Assembly: GCF_000527095.1 (NCBI RefSeq)
Contig: NZ_AZUN01000001.1
Span: 4,043,501-4,107,500, forward strand
DNA from: Methylomicrobium lacus LW14
GTDB taxonomy: Bacteria > Pseudomonadota > Gammaproteobacteria > Methylococcales > Methylomonadaceae
Reading direction: 5' to 3'
DNA length: 64,000 bases
Shown in pieces: positions 1 to 8,240 of the stretch; the stretch's first letter is position 1, and each line of letters opens with the position of its first letter. The notes beneath the pieces were generated by a model. The model searched no databases, was not told the origin of the DNA, and saw only the letters and a program-made list of their open reading frames with translations. The position numbers and the translations under genes are program-made.

Positions 1-1534
1 CCGAACGCAAGATCAGCGTTTCCGGGCCGGATCGATTCACTTCGAGGCCCAGGGCGGCAAAATAATCATGCGACTGTTCGGCAAGATCGGCCTCGCGGGC
101 GCTGACCTGGATCTTGATCGGCAACAGCAGCGGCTGCTGCGCGACCGCGCCTTGTTCGTATTGCCGTTTCAGGCGTTCGTAGCTGACCCGCTCGTGCGCG
201 GCGTGCGCATCGACCAGGATCACCCCGGTCGGCGTCTCGGACAGGATATAGATGTTGTGCAGATGCGCGACCGCATAGCCCAATGGATGATCATCCGTTT
301 TTTCCGTGGCCTGCATCGGTGTGGGAGATAGCATCGGCGGCGGCGAAACCGGCGTGCTGTGCAGCGCCCCATAAGCCCGGATTTCTTCCTGCACCGACAG
401 CGGCAGAGTCGCCTGCTGCGGCGGGCGCGGCTGAAATGCCGGCGGCCGGCGTTCTTCGGTAATTTGCGGCTTGGCGAACGGCTCGGCCGGTGATTCCACC
501 ATCGGCAGCGTGACGGTATTTTGCTGCTGCCCCGGACGCACTTCGGCCAGCGAGCGGTGCAGCGCGCTGAACAGAAAGTCATGCACCAGGCGGCCCTCCC
601 GGAAGCGCACCTCGAGCTTGGCCGGATGCGCGTTCACATCGACCAGCGCCGGGTCGAGCGTCAGATACAACACGAACACCGGCTGGCGGCCGTGATAGAG
701 CACGTCCTGATAGGCCTGCTTGACCGCGTGCGCGACCAGCTTGTCCTTGATCAGGCGGCCGTTCACATAGAAAAACTGCATGTCCGGCTGGCTGCGCGAA
801 AAGGTCGGCAGACCGACCCAGCCGGTCAGCTCCAGCCCGGAGGAGGCAAAATCGATCTTCACGCACTGGTCGATGAAGGCCGAACCGCAGATGCTCGCGA
901 TCCGCTTTTCCTGTTCGGCGGGCGCCAGGGCCGGCTTCAGGTTCAGGATTTCTTTTTGGTTATGCGTCAGCCTAAAGCCGATGTCGAAACGGCTCAATGC
1001 CATCCGTTTGATCAGCGTTTCGATATGGTCGAATTCGGTCTTTTCGGATTTTAAAAACTTGCGGCGCGCCGGCGTGTTGTAAAACAGGTCGCGCACATCG
1101 ACGGTCGTGCCCTTGGGGTGCGGGTCGGGTTGCGGATCGAAGTTGCTTTCGGTGCCGTCGGCACGGACCTGCCAGGCGCAATCGGCGCCATCGGTCCTTG
1201 AAATCAGCGTCAGGCGGGCGACCGAGCTGATGCTCGGCAGCGCTTCGCCGCGAAAGCCCATGCTGGCGACGTGTTCGAGGTCGTCGAGCGTCGCGATTTT
1301 ACTGGTTGCATGGCGGGACAGTGCGAGCGGCAAATCGTCCTTGTCGATGCCGCTGCCGTCGTCGCGGATCTTGATCAGCCGGGCGCCGCCTTGTTCGATG
1401 TCGATGTGGATCTGCCGGGAGCCCGCATCGAAGCTGTTTTCAACCAGTTCCTTGACCACCGACGACGGTCTTTCGACCACTTCGCCCGCCGCGATCTGGT
1501 TAACGAGCTGGGTTGGGAGTAAATGAATGCGCAT
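1..1534 (-). CDS. mutL: DNA mismatch repair protein MutL (3' end beyond window)
   Basis: MutL couples mismatch recognition by MutS to downstream repair enzymes. Read leftward from ATG at 1534, the protein opens with a GHKL ATPase domain: NQIAAGEVVERPSSVVKELV, then the ATP-binding motifs ENSFDAGS, DDGSGID and GFRGEALPSI. The second domain has VNGRLIKDKLVAHAVKQAY and DVNAHPAKLEVRF. A proline/glutamine-rich linker leads to the C-terminal dimerisation domain, which shows DAHAAHERVSYE. This resembles the DQHA(X)2E(X)4E endonuclease motif of latent-nuclease MutL proteins, with A in place of Q, so nicking activity is possible but unproven. The gene runs off the left edge after about 510 codons, short of the usual 600 or so. 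It is divergent from rlmB. Confidence 0.96.
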   Translation of the reverse strand, partial: MRIHLLPTQLVNQIAAGEVVERPSSVVKELVENSFDAGSRQIHIDIEQGGARLIKIRDDGSGIDKDDLPLALSRHATSKIATLDDLEHVASMGFRGEALPSISSVARLTLISRTDGADCAWQVRADGTESNFDPQPDPHPKGTTVDVRDLFYNTPARRKFLKSEKTEFDHIETLIKRMALSRFDIGFRLTHNQKEILNLKPALAPAEQEKRIASICGSAFIDQCVKIDFASSGLELTGWVGLPTFSRSQPDMQFFYVNGRLIKDKLVAHAVKQAYQDVLYHGRQPVFVLYLTLDPALVDVNAHPAKLEVRFREGRLVHDFLFSALHRSLAEVRPGQQQNTVTLPMVESPAEPFAKPQITEERRPPAFQPRPPQQATLPLSVQEEIRAYGALHSTPVSPPPMLSPTPMQATEKTDDHPLGYAVAHLHNIYILSETPTGVILVDAHAAHERVSYERLKRQYEQGAVAQQPLLLPIKIQVSAREADLAEQSHDYFAALGLEVNRSGPETLILRS

Positions 1535-1614
1535 TCGCGTGAGTTCAAAAAAAGGCTTATTTTACCGTTGATCGGCCGGAAAGCGTACAACAGTCGCCCG
1601 AATCAAAATCATAC

Positions 1615-1623
1615 TGGTATAAT
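1615..1623 (+). promoter_or_regulatory. extended -10 promoter element upstream of rlmB-ccm
   Basis: TGGTATAAT at 1615-1623 is a perfect -10 hexamer with an extended TGn. No good -35 lies 17 bases upstream, which extended -10 promoters can tolerate. It is the only clear promoter-like element in the mutL-rlmB gap and would make a leader of about 80 bases containing the inverted repeat at 1641-1700. Confidence 0.5.
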
Positions 1624-1640
1624 TGAACGATTTTCGGGTA

Positions 1641-1700
1641 GGGTGCGCATCGCGCACCTTCGACTCTATCTAACCCAGAAAAGATGCGCGATGCGCACCC
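1641..1700. repeat. inverted repeat with self-palindromic arms
   Basis: The 16 bases at 1641-1656 (GGGTGCGCATCGCGCA) recur as an exact reverse complement at 1685-1700, separated by 28 bases. Each arm is itself nearly palindromic (GGTGCGC-ATC-GCGCACC). It lies in the predicted rlmB leader, with the right arm ending 9 bases before the rlmB start codon, so a folded form would sit over the ribosome-binding region. It may be a dispersed REP-type element; no second copy is seen in the window. Confidence 0.75.
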
Positions 1701-1709
1701 TTACGACTG

Positions 1710-2453
1710 ATGAAATTAAGCAAAATCTTCGGCTTGCATGCCGTGCAATCGGCGTTGCACTATTCGCCGGACAAAATTACCCAGGCCTGGATCGACGGCC
1801 AACGGCAGGATCAGCGCCTGGCGCGGGCCATCGCCGACCTGGAAGCGCTCGGCATCCGGCCCGAGAAGACCGAGCGCAAGAAGCTGGATCGCTTTGCGGA
1901 AGGCGGTCAACACCAAGGCATCGTGGTCGAAGTCGAAATGCCCGGCGAGTTGCCGGAGCACGATCTGAAAACGGCGGTCGAGAATCTGACCGCGCCGGCC
2001 TTGTTCCTGGTGCTCGATCATGTGCAAGACCCGCATAATTTCGGCGCGTGCCTGCGCACCGCCGATGCGACCGGCGTCCACGGCGTGATTGTCACGAAGG
2101 ACAATGCGGCCAGCATTACCCCGACCGTCTGCAAGGTCGCGAGCGGCGCGGCCGAAACGGTGCCGGTATATCAGGTGACCAATCTGGCCCGCACCTTGCG
2201 CTGGCTGAAAGAGCAGGGCATCTGGGTGTTCGGCGCGGCCGGCGACACCGCGCAAAGCGCCTATCAGTCCGATTTTAGCGTGCCGATGGCGCTGGTGGTC
2301 GGCGCGGAAGGCAAGGGCCTTCGGCGTCTGACCCAGGAAGCCTGCGATATGCTGGTTTCTCTGCCGATGCGGGGCAGCGTCGAAAGTCTGAATTTGTCGG
2401 TTGCGACCGGCGTATTGTTATATGAGGTTCTGCGGCAGCGGACGACGGCATGA
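1710..2453 (+). CDS. rlmB: 23S rRNA (guanosine-2'-O-)-methyltransferase RlmB
   Basis: RlmB 2'-O-methylates G2251 of 23S rRNA in the peptidyl-transferase P loop. The 247-residue length matches the family. The first 75 or so residues form the substrate-binding domain (starts KLSKIFGLHAVQSAL). The rest is a SpoU-type knotted methyltransferase with motif 1 NFGACLRTADA (from residue 110), motif 2 VVGAEGKGLR and motif 3 LPMRGSVESLNLSVA near the C terminus. The ATG follows a palindromic leader and has no strong Shine-Dalgarno. The stop overlaps the ccmA start by four bases, so this housekeeping gene seems to be the promoter-proximal gene of the ccm transcript. Confidence 0.95.
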   Translation: MKLSKIFGLHAVQSALHYSPDKITQAWIDGQRQDQRLARAIADLEALGIRPEKTERKKLDRFAEGGQHQGIVVEVEMPGELPEHDLKTAVENLTAPALFLVLDHVQDPHNFGACLRTADATGVHGVIVTKDNAASITPTVCKVASGAAETVPVYQVTNLARTLRWLKEQGIWVFGAAGDTAQSAYQSDFSVPMALVVGAEGKGLRRLTQEACDMLVSLPMRGSVESLNLSVATGVLLYEVLRQRTTA

Positions 2454-3070
2454 CGGATAAGCCGATGATGCTCGCGGGCGTCGATTTGAGCTGCATACGC
2501 GATGACCGCGTGCTGTTCAAGGCACTGAATTTTACCCTGCATGCAGGGCAGGTCCTGTTGCTCGAAGGCAAGAACGGCAGCGGCAAGACGTCCTTGCTGC
2601 GCATCCTCTGCGGTTTTCGCGAGGCCGACGCGGGTCAGGTGCTGTGGCGCGGCGAAGCGATCGATGACAGCCGCTATTATGCGGACATGGCCTATGTCGG
2701 CCATCTGGACGGCATCAAGAAGGAACTGACCGTGCTCGAAAATCTGAACGTCTCGCTAGCCCTGGGCCGGCCCGGACGTTTTACGATCGCCGATGCGCTG
2801 GAGAAGGTGCACTTGGCGGGCTATGACGATGTGCCGGCGCAGGCCTTGTCGGCCGGTCAGAAGCGGCGCCTGTCGCTGGCGCGCCTGTTGATCACCGGCA
2901 ACCACTTATGGATTCTCGACGAGCCGTTTACCTCGCTCGACCGGGCCGGCATCGCGCTGATCGAATCGCTGATGCGCGAGCACTGCGCCGACGGCGGCAT
3001 GATCGTTTTAACCTCACACCATGACATCGATCTGCATGACGCGGTCGTGCAGCGTATTTATTTATCCTGA
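2450..3070 (+). CDS. ccmA: cytochrome c biogenesis haem exporter ATPase CcmA
   Basis: CcmA is the cytoplasmic ATPase of CcmABCD, which releases holo-CcmE from CcmC during system I cytochrome c maturation. At 206 residues it has the short single-domain length typical of CcmA. Walker A is GKNGSGKTS (around residue 40), the ABC signature LSAGQKRRLSLAR (around 133), Walker B LWILDEP, and the switch histidine lies in LTSHH. It begins inside the rlmB stop (ATGA overlap), and its stop TGA shares one base with the ccmB ATG, as expected for coupled translation. Confidence 0.95.
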   Translation: MTDKPMMLAGVDLSCIRDDRVLFKALNFTLHAGQVLLLEGKNGSGKTSLLRILCGFREADAGQVLWRGEAIDDSRYYADMAYVGHLDGIKKELTVLENLNVSLALGRPGRFTIADALEKVHLAGYDDVPAQALSAGQKRRLSLARLLITGNHLWILDEPFTSLDRAGIALIESLMREHCADGGMIVLTSHHDIDLHDAVVQRIYLS

Positions 3071-3744
3071 TGACACTGACTCGAGCTTTTCTGGCCATCG
3101 TCCGCCGCGATCTGGTGCTGGCGTTTCGGCGGCGCGCGGAGATGATCAATCCCTTGCTGTTTTTTGTGCTGGTGATTACGCTGTTTCCGCTCGGCATCGG
3201 CGCACAGCCGCATTTATTGCAGTCTATCGCGCCGGGCGTAATCTGGGTCGCCGCGCTGCTGGCGGCGATGTTGTCGCTGGACAGCCTGTTCCGCTCCGAC
3301 TTCGATGACGGCTCGCTCGAACAGATGCTGCTGAGCCCGCATCCGGCGTCGCTGCTGGTGCTGGCCAAGGTGATCGCGCACTGGCTGGTGACCGGTCTGC
3401 CGCTGCTGCTGGTCGCGCCGTTGCTCGCGGTGTTTCTGGGGCTGCCCAATCATGCCCTGGGCGTATTATTGTTGACGTTGCTGCTCGGCACGCCGGTGCT
3501 CAGCCTGATCGGCGGGATCGGCGTCGCGTTGACCGTAGGCCTCAGGCGCGGCGGCATGATCCTGTCGCTGCTCGTGCTGCCGCTCTATGTGCCGGTGCTG
3601 ATCTTCGCCGGCAATGCGGTGCAAATGGCGGCCGGCGGTTTGCCGGTCGATGCGCAGATCAGCATATTGATTTCGATCCTGCTCTTGTCATTGGTCCTGG
3701 CGCCCTGGCCGACCGCGGCGGCATTAAAAATGAGTATTAATTAG
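3070..3744 (+). CDS. ccmB: haem exporter membrane protein CcmB
   Basis: CcmB is a membrane subunit of the CcmABCD ABC-type complex in the inner membrane. The 224-residue protein has about six hydrophobic segments. It begins with the cytoplasmic stretch AIVRRDLVLAFRRRAEMINP, typical of the family, and contains the conserved loop RSDFDDGSLEQMLLSPHP. Its length agrees with E. coli CcmB (about 220). It follows ccmA with a TGATG overlap. A 320-base gap holding a nested palindromic element separates it from ccmC, the largest break in this gene string. Confidence 0.94.
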   Translation: MTLTRAFLAIVRRDLVLAFRRRAEMINPLLFFVLVITLFPLGIGAQPHLLQSIAPGVIWVAALLAAMLSLDSLFRSDFDDGSLEQMLLSPHPASLLVLAKVIAHWLVTGLPLLLVAPLLAVFLGLPNHALGVLLLTLLLGTPVLSLIGGIGVALTVGLRRGGMILSLLVLPLYVPVLIFAGNAVQMAAGGLPVDAQISILISILLLSLVLAPWPTAAALKMSIN

Positions 3745-3791
3745 CAATATCCCGTAAAATATTTCGATTTATCGTTTCCGCGCTTCGTGTC

Positions 3792-3946
3792 ACTGCCATT
3801 AAGTTAAGGCGGGTATCTCCCTCTCCCTTCGGGAGAGGGGCGGGGTGAGGGGGAATCAAATAAGGAAAAATACTTTATTTTGACCCCCTCATCCTAGCCT
3901 TCTCCCGGAGGGAGAAGGGACCGGCCATCCATTACTTAATGGCAGT
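3792..3946. repeat. 155-bp MITE-like element: REP-like pair with 13-bp terminal inverted repeats
   Basis: The ccmB-ccmC gap (3745-4064) holds a nested palindrome. The outer ends are ACTGCCATTAAGT (3792-3804) and its exact complement (3934-3946). Inside are two head-to-head REP-like units, 3819-3854 and 3882-3930. Each has a CTCTCCC-TTCG-GGGAGAG-type stem followed by a GGTGAGGG or GGATGAGGG tail, and the tails face each other across an AT-rich centre. The same stem-and-tail motif flanks the DUF559 gene at 46.2-46.65 kb. No transposase and no clear target duplication are visible. The remaining 118 bases before ccmC show no clear feature. Confidence 0.8.
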
Positions 3947-4064
3947 TTACCAGAGCACGGGAACACCGGCTGCACCGCTCCGGCGGTGTGTGATAAAGAG
4001 CGTCGGAAATAGTGGATGCTTTCGCTTAGCCACCCTTCGCCTTAAACTCTGTACTTTGCATGCA

Positions 4065-4829
4065 ATGTTTTTAGTACCCGATTCCGTAGTCCGATTTTTT
4101 CACCGCATGGCCTCGCCGCCGCATTTCTATGCGCTGACCGAGCGCCTGATGCCCTGGCTGAGCGCCATTTTCATCCTGTTGACCGCTGCCGGCCTGTATG
4201 GCGGCCTGTATCTCGCCCCGGCGGATTACCAGCAGGGCGACAGTTACCGGATCATCTATATCCATGTGCCGAGCGCCTGGATGTCCTTGTTCATCTATAC
4301 CGTGATGGCGGCGGCGGGCGCGATCGGCCTGGTCTGGCGGATCAAGCTGGCCGAGGTGGTCGCGATCAGCAGCGCGCCGGTCGGCGCCGGTTTTACCTTT
4401 GTCGCGCTGGTGACCGGCTCCTTGTGGGGCAAGCCGATGTGGGGAACTTGGTGGGTCTGGGATGCCAGGCTGACTTCCGAACTGATCCTGTTGTTCCTCT
4501 ATCTCGGCGTGATCGGACTTTACGGCGCGATCGACGACAAGCGCATCGCCTCGAAAGCGGTCGCGATTTTGGCGCTGGTCGGCGTGGTGAATATCCCGAT
4601 CATTCATTACTCGGTCGAATGGTGGAACACGCTGCATCAGGGACCGACGGTCACCAAGATGGACAAGCCGTCGATTCATGTCAGCATGCTGATTCCGCTG
4701 CTGTTGATGGCGCTCGCTTTCAAATTCTATTACTTGATCGCGATGCTGCAACGCGCGCGCGTCGAAGTCTTGCTGCGCGAGCGTTCGGCGCAATGGGTTC
4801 GCAACAAATTTTTCGGGGCTGCGTCATGA
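4065..4829 (+). CDS. ccmC: haem lyase/exporter subunit CcmC
   Basis: CcmC is an inner-membrane haem-handling protein that presents haem to CcmE. The tryptophan-rich WWD-type segment is visible as WGTWWVWDARLTSELIL, along with HVPSAWMS and the conserved second histidine region EWWNTLHQGPT. About six membrane segments are present. The frame is open further upstream, but the family usually starts with a short W/F-H-x-A-S-P lead. ATG 4065 gives MFLVPDSVVRFFHRMASPPHF and a normal 254-residue protein, and avoids translating into the repeat element. The stop overlaps the ccmD ATG (ATGA). Confidence 0.94.
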   Translation: MFLVPDSVVRFFHRMASPPHFYALTERLMPWLSAIFILLTAAGLYGGLYLAPADYQQGDSYRIIYIHVPSAWMSLFIYTVMAAAGAIGLVWRIKLAEVVAISSAPVGAGFTFVALVTGSLWGKPMWGTWWVWDARLTSELILLFLYLGVIGLYGAIDDKRIASKAVAILALVGVVNIPIIHYSVEWWNTLHQGPTVTKMDKPSIHVSMLIPLLLMALAFKFYYLIAMLQRARVEVLLRERSAQWVRNKFFGAAS

Positions 4830-4990
4830 GTTTGCAGGAATTTTTCGCGATGGGCGGCTACGGCTTTTATGTCTGGACCGCCTACGGTATTACCCTGGCG
4901 GTGCTCGCCGCCAACATCATGATTCCGGTCATGCAGCGCAAACAATGGCTGCGCCGGCAACTCTTAAAAAGTAAACGGAAGGAAGGATGA
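4826..4990 (+). CDS. ccmD: haem exporter protein CcmD
   Basis: CcmD is a tiny single-pass membrane protein that holds CcmE within the CcmABC complex. The 54 residues contain the family signature FFAMGGYGFYVWTAYGIT, one membrane helix (LAVLAANIMI) and a basic cytoplasmic tail (QRKQWLRRQLLKSKRKEG). The gene overlaps ccmC by four bases and its TGA overlaps the ccmE ATG, so it is embedded in the coupled ccmCDE set. Confidence 0.93.
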   Translation: MSLQEFFAMGGYGFYVWTAYGITLAVLAANIMIPVMQRKQWLRRQLLKSKRKEG

Positions 4991-5430
4991 AACCCGCTAG
5001 AAAACAGCGATTGCTGCTGATCGGCCTGATGGTGGTCGGCATCGGCGCGGCGACATTTTTCGCGCTGAAATCATTTAACGACAACCTGATGTATTTTTTC
5101 TCGACGACCGATGTCGTGGCCGGCAAGGCGCCGAAGGACGCGTTGTTCCGCCTGGGCGGCATGGTGGTCAAAGGCTCGGTGTCGCGTCCCGGCGACGGCA
5201 TGACCGTGCGCTTCACCTTGACCGATTTCAGCAAGGAAGTGGTCGTCGAATACACCGGCATCCTGCCTGACCTGTTCCGGGAAGGCCAGGGCATCGTCGC
5301 GCACGGTAAATTGAACGACCAGGGCGTCTTCATCGCCGAGGAAGTGCTGGCCAAGCATGATGAGAACTACATGCCGCCGGAAGTGAAGGCGAGCCTGAAA
5401 AATCAGGGTGCGCCTGCCGAAGGCAAATAG
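4987..5430 (+). CDS. ccmE: cytochrome c maturation haem chaperone CcmE
   Basis: CcmE is a periplasm-facing, membrane-anchored haem chaperone that binds haem covalently through a histidine. The 147-residue protein has an N-terminal anchor (LLLIGLMVVGIGAATFFAL), an OB-fold beta domain and the haem site AKHDENYMPPE, with the histidine near residue 124 and the usual downstream tyrosine. A short disordered tail follows. It overlaps ccmD by four bases. A stem-loop follows it, so ccmA-E may form one transcription block and ccmF-I another. Confidence 0.95.
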   Translation: MKPARKQRLLLIGLMVVGIGAATFFALKSFNDNLMYFFSTTDVVAGKAPKDALFRLGGMVVKGSVSRPGDGMTVRFTLTDFSKEVVVEYTGILPDLFREGQGIVAHGKLNDQGVFIAEEVLAKHDENYMPPEVKASLKNQGAPAEGK

Positions 5431-5440
5431 GTTTAATTAG

Positions 5441-5468
5441 AAAAATGCCCGTTAAAACGTGCATTTTT
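5441..5468. terminator. near-perfect hairpin after ccmE
   Basis: AAAAATGC at 5441-5448 pairs with GCATTTTT at 5461-5468, and an inner CGTT/AACG extends the stem with one mismatch. Ending in a run of T, it looks like a bidirectional intrinsic terminator or attenuator. It would cut or reduce transcription between ccmE and the DUF2283-ccmFGHI part. Confidence 0.6.
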
Positions 5469-5495
5469 ACCGATTGACGACGGGCAGACTGACTT

Positions 5496-5726
5496 ATGAA
5501 TAATCCCAAAATGACCTATTTCCCCGATGAGGATGTGATCCATTTGGCGATGACCGACGAAGAGGAGGCGGGGAGCATGGAGTTGAGCCCTCACATTACC
5601 GCCGAATTGAATGCCGAGGGTGAGTTGATCGGTGTCGAAATCCTCAAAGCCAGCGTTTTTTTAAGAGACTTTATCCTTGAAAGCACGCAAGCCAAGCTGA
5701 TGCAATCCCGTAAGCGGGCCAGTTAA
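5496..5726 (+). CDS. DUF2283-like small protein inserted in the ccm cluster
   Basis: The 76-residue acidic protein reads MTYFPDEDVIHLAMTDEEEA near its start and then a short beta-rich repeat ending GVEILKAS, the pattern of DUF2283 proteins, whose role is not established. Some DUF2283 genes sit in toxin-antitoxin-like pairs, but no partner is visible here. It lies between ccmE and ccmF, flanked by a hairpin upstream and 38 bases before ccmF. It is not a known ccm component, and its position suggests insertion rather than a role in haem handling. Confidence 0.7.
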   Translation: MNNPKMTYFPDEDVIHLAMTDEEEAGSMELSPHITAELNAEGELIGVEILKASVFLRDFILESTQAKLMQSRKRAS

Positions 5727-5764
5727 ATAATCCACATGGACAGCAACAAAAAAGGTCAACCCCA

Positions 5765-7720
5765 ATGATACCCGAAATAGGACACCTCGCGCTGATCATG
5801 GCCCTGTGCATGGCTGTCGTCTTGGCCATCTTGCCGATCGCAGGCTCCGCGCGCGCGATTGCCGGTTGGATCGGCGTCGCCCGGCCCGCCGCTTATGCCC
5901 AGCTCTTGTTCATGGCGATCTCGTTCGGTTGCCTGACGACGAGCTTTTTGACGCACGATTTTTCGGTCGCCTATGTCGCGACCAACTCGAATACCGCGCT
6001 GCCGACGCTGTACCTGATTTCGGGCGTCTGGGGTGCGCATGAAGGCTCGCTCTTGCTCTGGGCACTGGTGCTGTCGTGTTGGACCGGCTTGGTCGCGCGC
6101 TTCAGCAAGAGCATTCCGGAGGCGACCGTCGCGCGGGTGCTCGGCGTGATGGGGCTGGTGGCGATCGGCTTTTTACTGTTTCTGTTGTTGACCTCGAACC
6201 CGTTCGAGCGGCTGTTTCCGGCGCCTGCCGAAGGCCGCGACTTGAACCCGCTGCTGCAAGACCCCGGTCTCGCGATCCATCCGCCGATGCTGTACATGGG
6301 CTATGTCGGCTTCTCGGTCGCCTTCGCGTTCGCGATCGCAGCGCTGCTCGAAGGCCGGCTCGATGCGGCCTGGGCGCGCTGGTCCAGGCCCTGGACCAAT
6401 ATCGCCTGGATGTTCCTGACCATCGGCATTGCGCTCGGCAGTTGGTGGGCCTATTATGAACTGGGCTGGGGCGGCTGGTGGTTTTGGGACCCGGTCGAAA
6501 ACGCCTCGTTCATGCCCTGGCTGGTCGGCACCGCGTTGATCCATTCCTTGGCCGCGACCGAAAAACGCGGCGTGTTCAAGACCTGGACCGTCCTTTTGGC
6601 CATCTTCGCCTTTTCGCTGAGTCTGCTCGGCACCTTCCTGGTCCGCTCGGGCGTCCTGACCTCGGTGCATGCGTTCGCGAGCGATCCGGCGCGCGGTCTG
6701 TTCATCCTGGTGTTCCTCGGGGTCGTGGTCGGCGGCTCGTTACTGCTGTATGCGGTCAGGGCGCCGACCGTCAAAAGTAGCGCGACTTTCGACTGGGTGT
6801 CGCGCGAATCGGTGATTCTGGTGAACAACATCCTGCTGGTCGTGACCGCGGCCAGCATCCTTCTCGGCACCCTCTATCCCTTGGTGATCGATGCGTTGGG
6901 ACTCGGCAAGATTTCGGTCGGTCCTCCGTATTTCAACGCGGTGTTCATTCCATTGACCGCGCCGCTCGCGGTCGCGGTCGGCCTCGGCATGCTCTTGCGC
7001 TGGAAACGCGACCTGTTTGGCGCGCTGGCGCTGCGGGTGCGCTGGATCGCGCTGGCCTGTATCGTGCTGGGCTTGCTGTTGCCGCTGTTGATGCCGTTTT
7101 ATTCCTGGGCGGCGGTGTTCGGCTTGAGCCTTGCGTTCTGGACCTTGGCCAGCACCGGGCTGTCTTTTTACGACCGCATGGGCGCGAAGGGCTTCTCCTG
7201 GCAGCGGCTCGCGGGCATTCCTTCCGGTTTCTACGGCATGACGCTCGCGCACGCGGGCATCGCGGTATTTGCGGTCGGCATCACGCTGACCTCGGCTTAT
7301 AGCATCGAGAAAGACGTGCGTATGGCGCCGGGCGAGGCATTGGACATGTCCGGCTACAGCTTCCGCTTCCACGGCGTCAAGCAAACGCAGGGTCCCAATT
7401 ATGTCGCCGAACAGGCGTTCGTGACGGTCGATCATGATGGCAAAAGAGTCGCCGAGATGCAGCCGCAAAAACGCGTCTATCAGGTGCAGAAAATGCCGAT
7501 GACCGAGGCCGCGATCGATGCCGGCCTGTTCCGTGACCTGTTCGTCGCGATCGGCGAGCCTCTGGGCAATCAGGGCGCCTGGAGTCTCAGGATTTATTAT
7601 AAATCGTTCATCCGCTGGATCTGGCTGGGCGCGATGTTGATGGCGGCCGGGGGCCTCTTGGCCGCGCTCGATCGGCGCTACCGGATCAACGCGAAAAACA
7701 AGGAAGACGCCAATGCTTAA
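5765..7720 (+). CDS. ccmF: haem lyase subunit CcmF
   Basis: CcmF, with CcmH and CcmI, attaches haem to apocytochrome c in the periplasm. The 651-residue length matches the family. Many membrane segments are present, and the tryptophan-rich haem motif WGGWWFWDPVENASFMPW lies around residues 225-250. The segment QDPGLAIHPPMLYMGYVG carries a conserved haem-ligand histidine region. A large periplasmic domain occupies residues 510-620, followed by a final membrane helix. The gene overlaps ccmG by eight bases. Confidence 0.96.
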   Translation: MIPEIGHLALIMALCMAVVLAILPIAGSARAIAGWIGVARPAAYAQLLFMAISFGCLTTSFLTHDFSVAYVATNSNTALPTLYLISGVWGAHEGSLLLWALVLSCWTGLVARFSKSIPEATVARVLGVMGLVAIGFLLFLLLTSNPFERLFPAPAEGRDLNPLLQDPGLAIHPPMLYMGYVGFSVAFAFAIAALLEGRLDAAWARWSRPWTNIAWMFLTIGIALGSWWAYYELGWGGWWFWDPVENASFMPWLVGTALIHSLAATEKRGVFKTWTVLLAIFAFSLSLLGTFLVRSGVLTSVHAFASDPARGLFILVFLGVVVGGSLLLYAVRAPTVKSSATFDWVSRESVILVNNILLVVTAASILLGTLYPLVIDALGLGKISVGPPYFNAVFIPLTAPLAVAVGLGMLLRWKRDLFGALALRVRWIALACIVLGLLLPLLMPFYSWAAVFGLSLAFWTLASTGLSFYDRMGAKGFSWQRLAGIPSGFYGMTLAHAGIAVFAVGITLTSAYSIEKDVRMAPGEALDMSGYSFRFHGVKQTQGPNYVAEQAFVTVDHDGKRVAEMQPQKRVYQVQKMPMTEAAIDAGLFRDLFVAIGEPLGNQGAWSLRIYYKSFIRWIWLGAMLMAAGGLLAALDRRYRINAKNKEDANA

Positions 7721-8240
7721 ATACCTGATCCCTCTGATTATCTTCATCGTGATGGGCGTGTTCCTCGCGATCGGCTTGAAACTGAACCCGACCGAGATCC
7801 CGTCCCCGTTCATCGGCAAGCCGGCCCCGGCGTTCAGCGCGGCGAAGCTCGATAATCCCGAACAAAAACTGTCGCCCGAGGATTTGAAAGGCAAGGTCTG
7901 GCTGTTCAATGTCTGGGCGTCCTGGTGCGTGTCGTGCCGCGCCGAGCATCCGGTGCTGAATCAATTGGCGCAGCAGCACGCGGCGCTGATCATCGGACTG
8001 AATTACAAGGACGCGCGGGACGATGCCTTGAACTGGCTCAATCAGCTCGGCAATCCTTACGACATGAGCGTGAGCGATCAGGAAGGGCGGATCGGCATCG
8101 ACTGGGGCGTCTATGGCGTGCCGGAGACCTTCGTGGTCGACAAGAAAGGCGTCATCCGCCATAAACATACCGGTCCCGTGACGCCTGAAACCGTGCAGCA
8201 AACCCTGCTGCCTCTGATCGCAAAACTGCAAGCCGAATGA
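7713..8240 (+). CDS. ccmG: thiol:disulfide interchange protein CcmG/DsbE
   Basis: CcmG is a membrane-tethered thioredoxin-like reductase that keeps apocytochrome CXXCH thiols reduced. The 175-residue protein has an N-terminal anchor (LIPLIIFIVMGVFLAIGL) and the active site WASWCVSCRAEHP near residue 67. The WCVSC dipeptide differs from the commoner WCPxC. The cis-proline loop appears as GVYGVPETFVVD. It is coupled by overlap to ccmF and ccmH. Confidence 0.94.
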   Translation: MLKYLIPLIIFIVMGVFLAIGLKLNPTEIPSPFIGKPAPAFSAAKLDNPEQKLSPEDLKGKVWLFNVWASWCVSCRAEHPVLNQLAQQHAALIIGLNYKDARDDALNWLNQLGNPYDMSVSDQEGRIGIDWGVYGVPETFVVDKKGVIRHKHTGPVTPETVQQTLLPLIAKLQAE

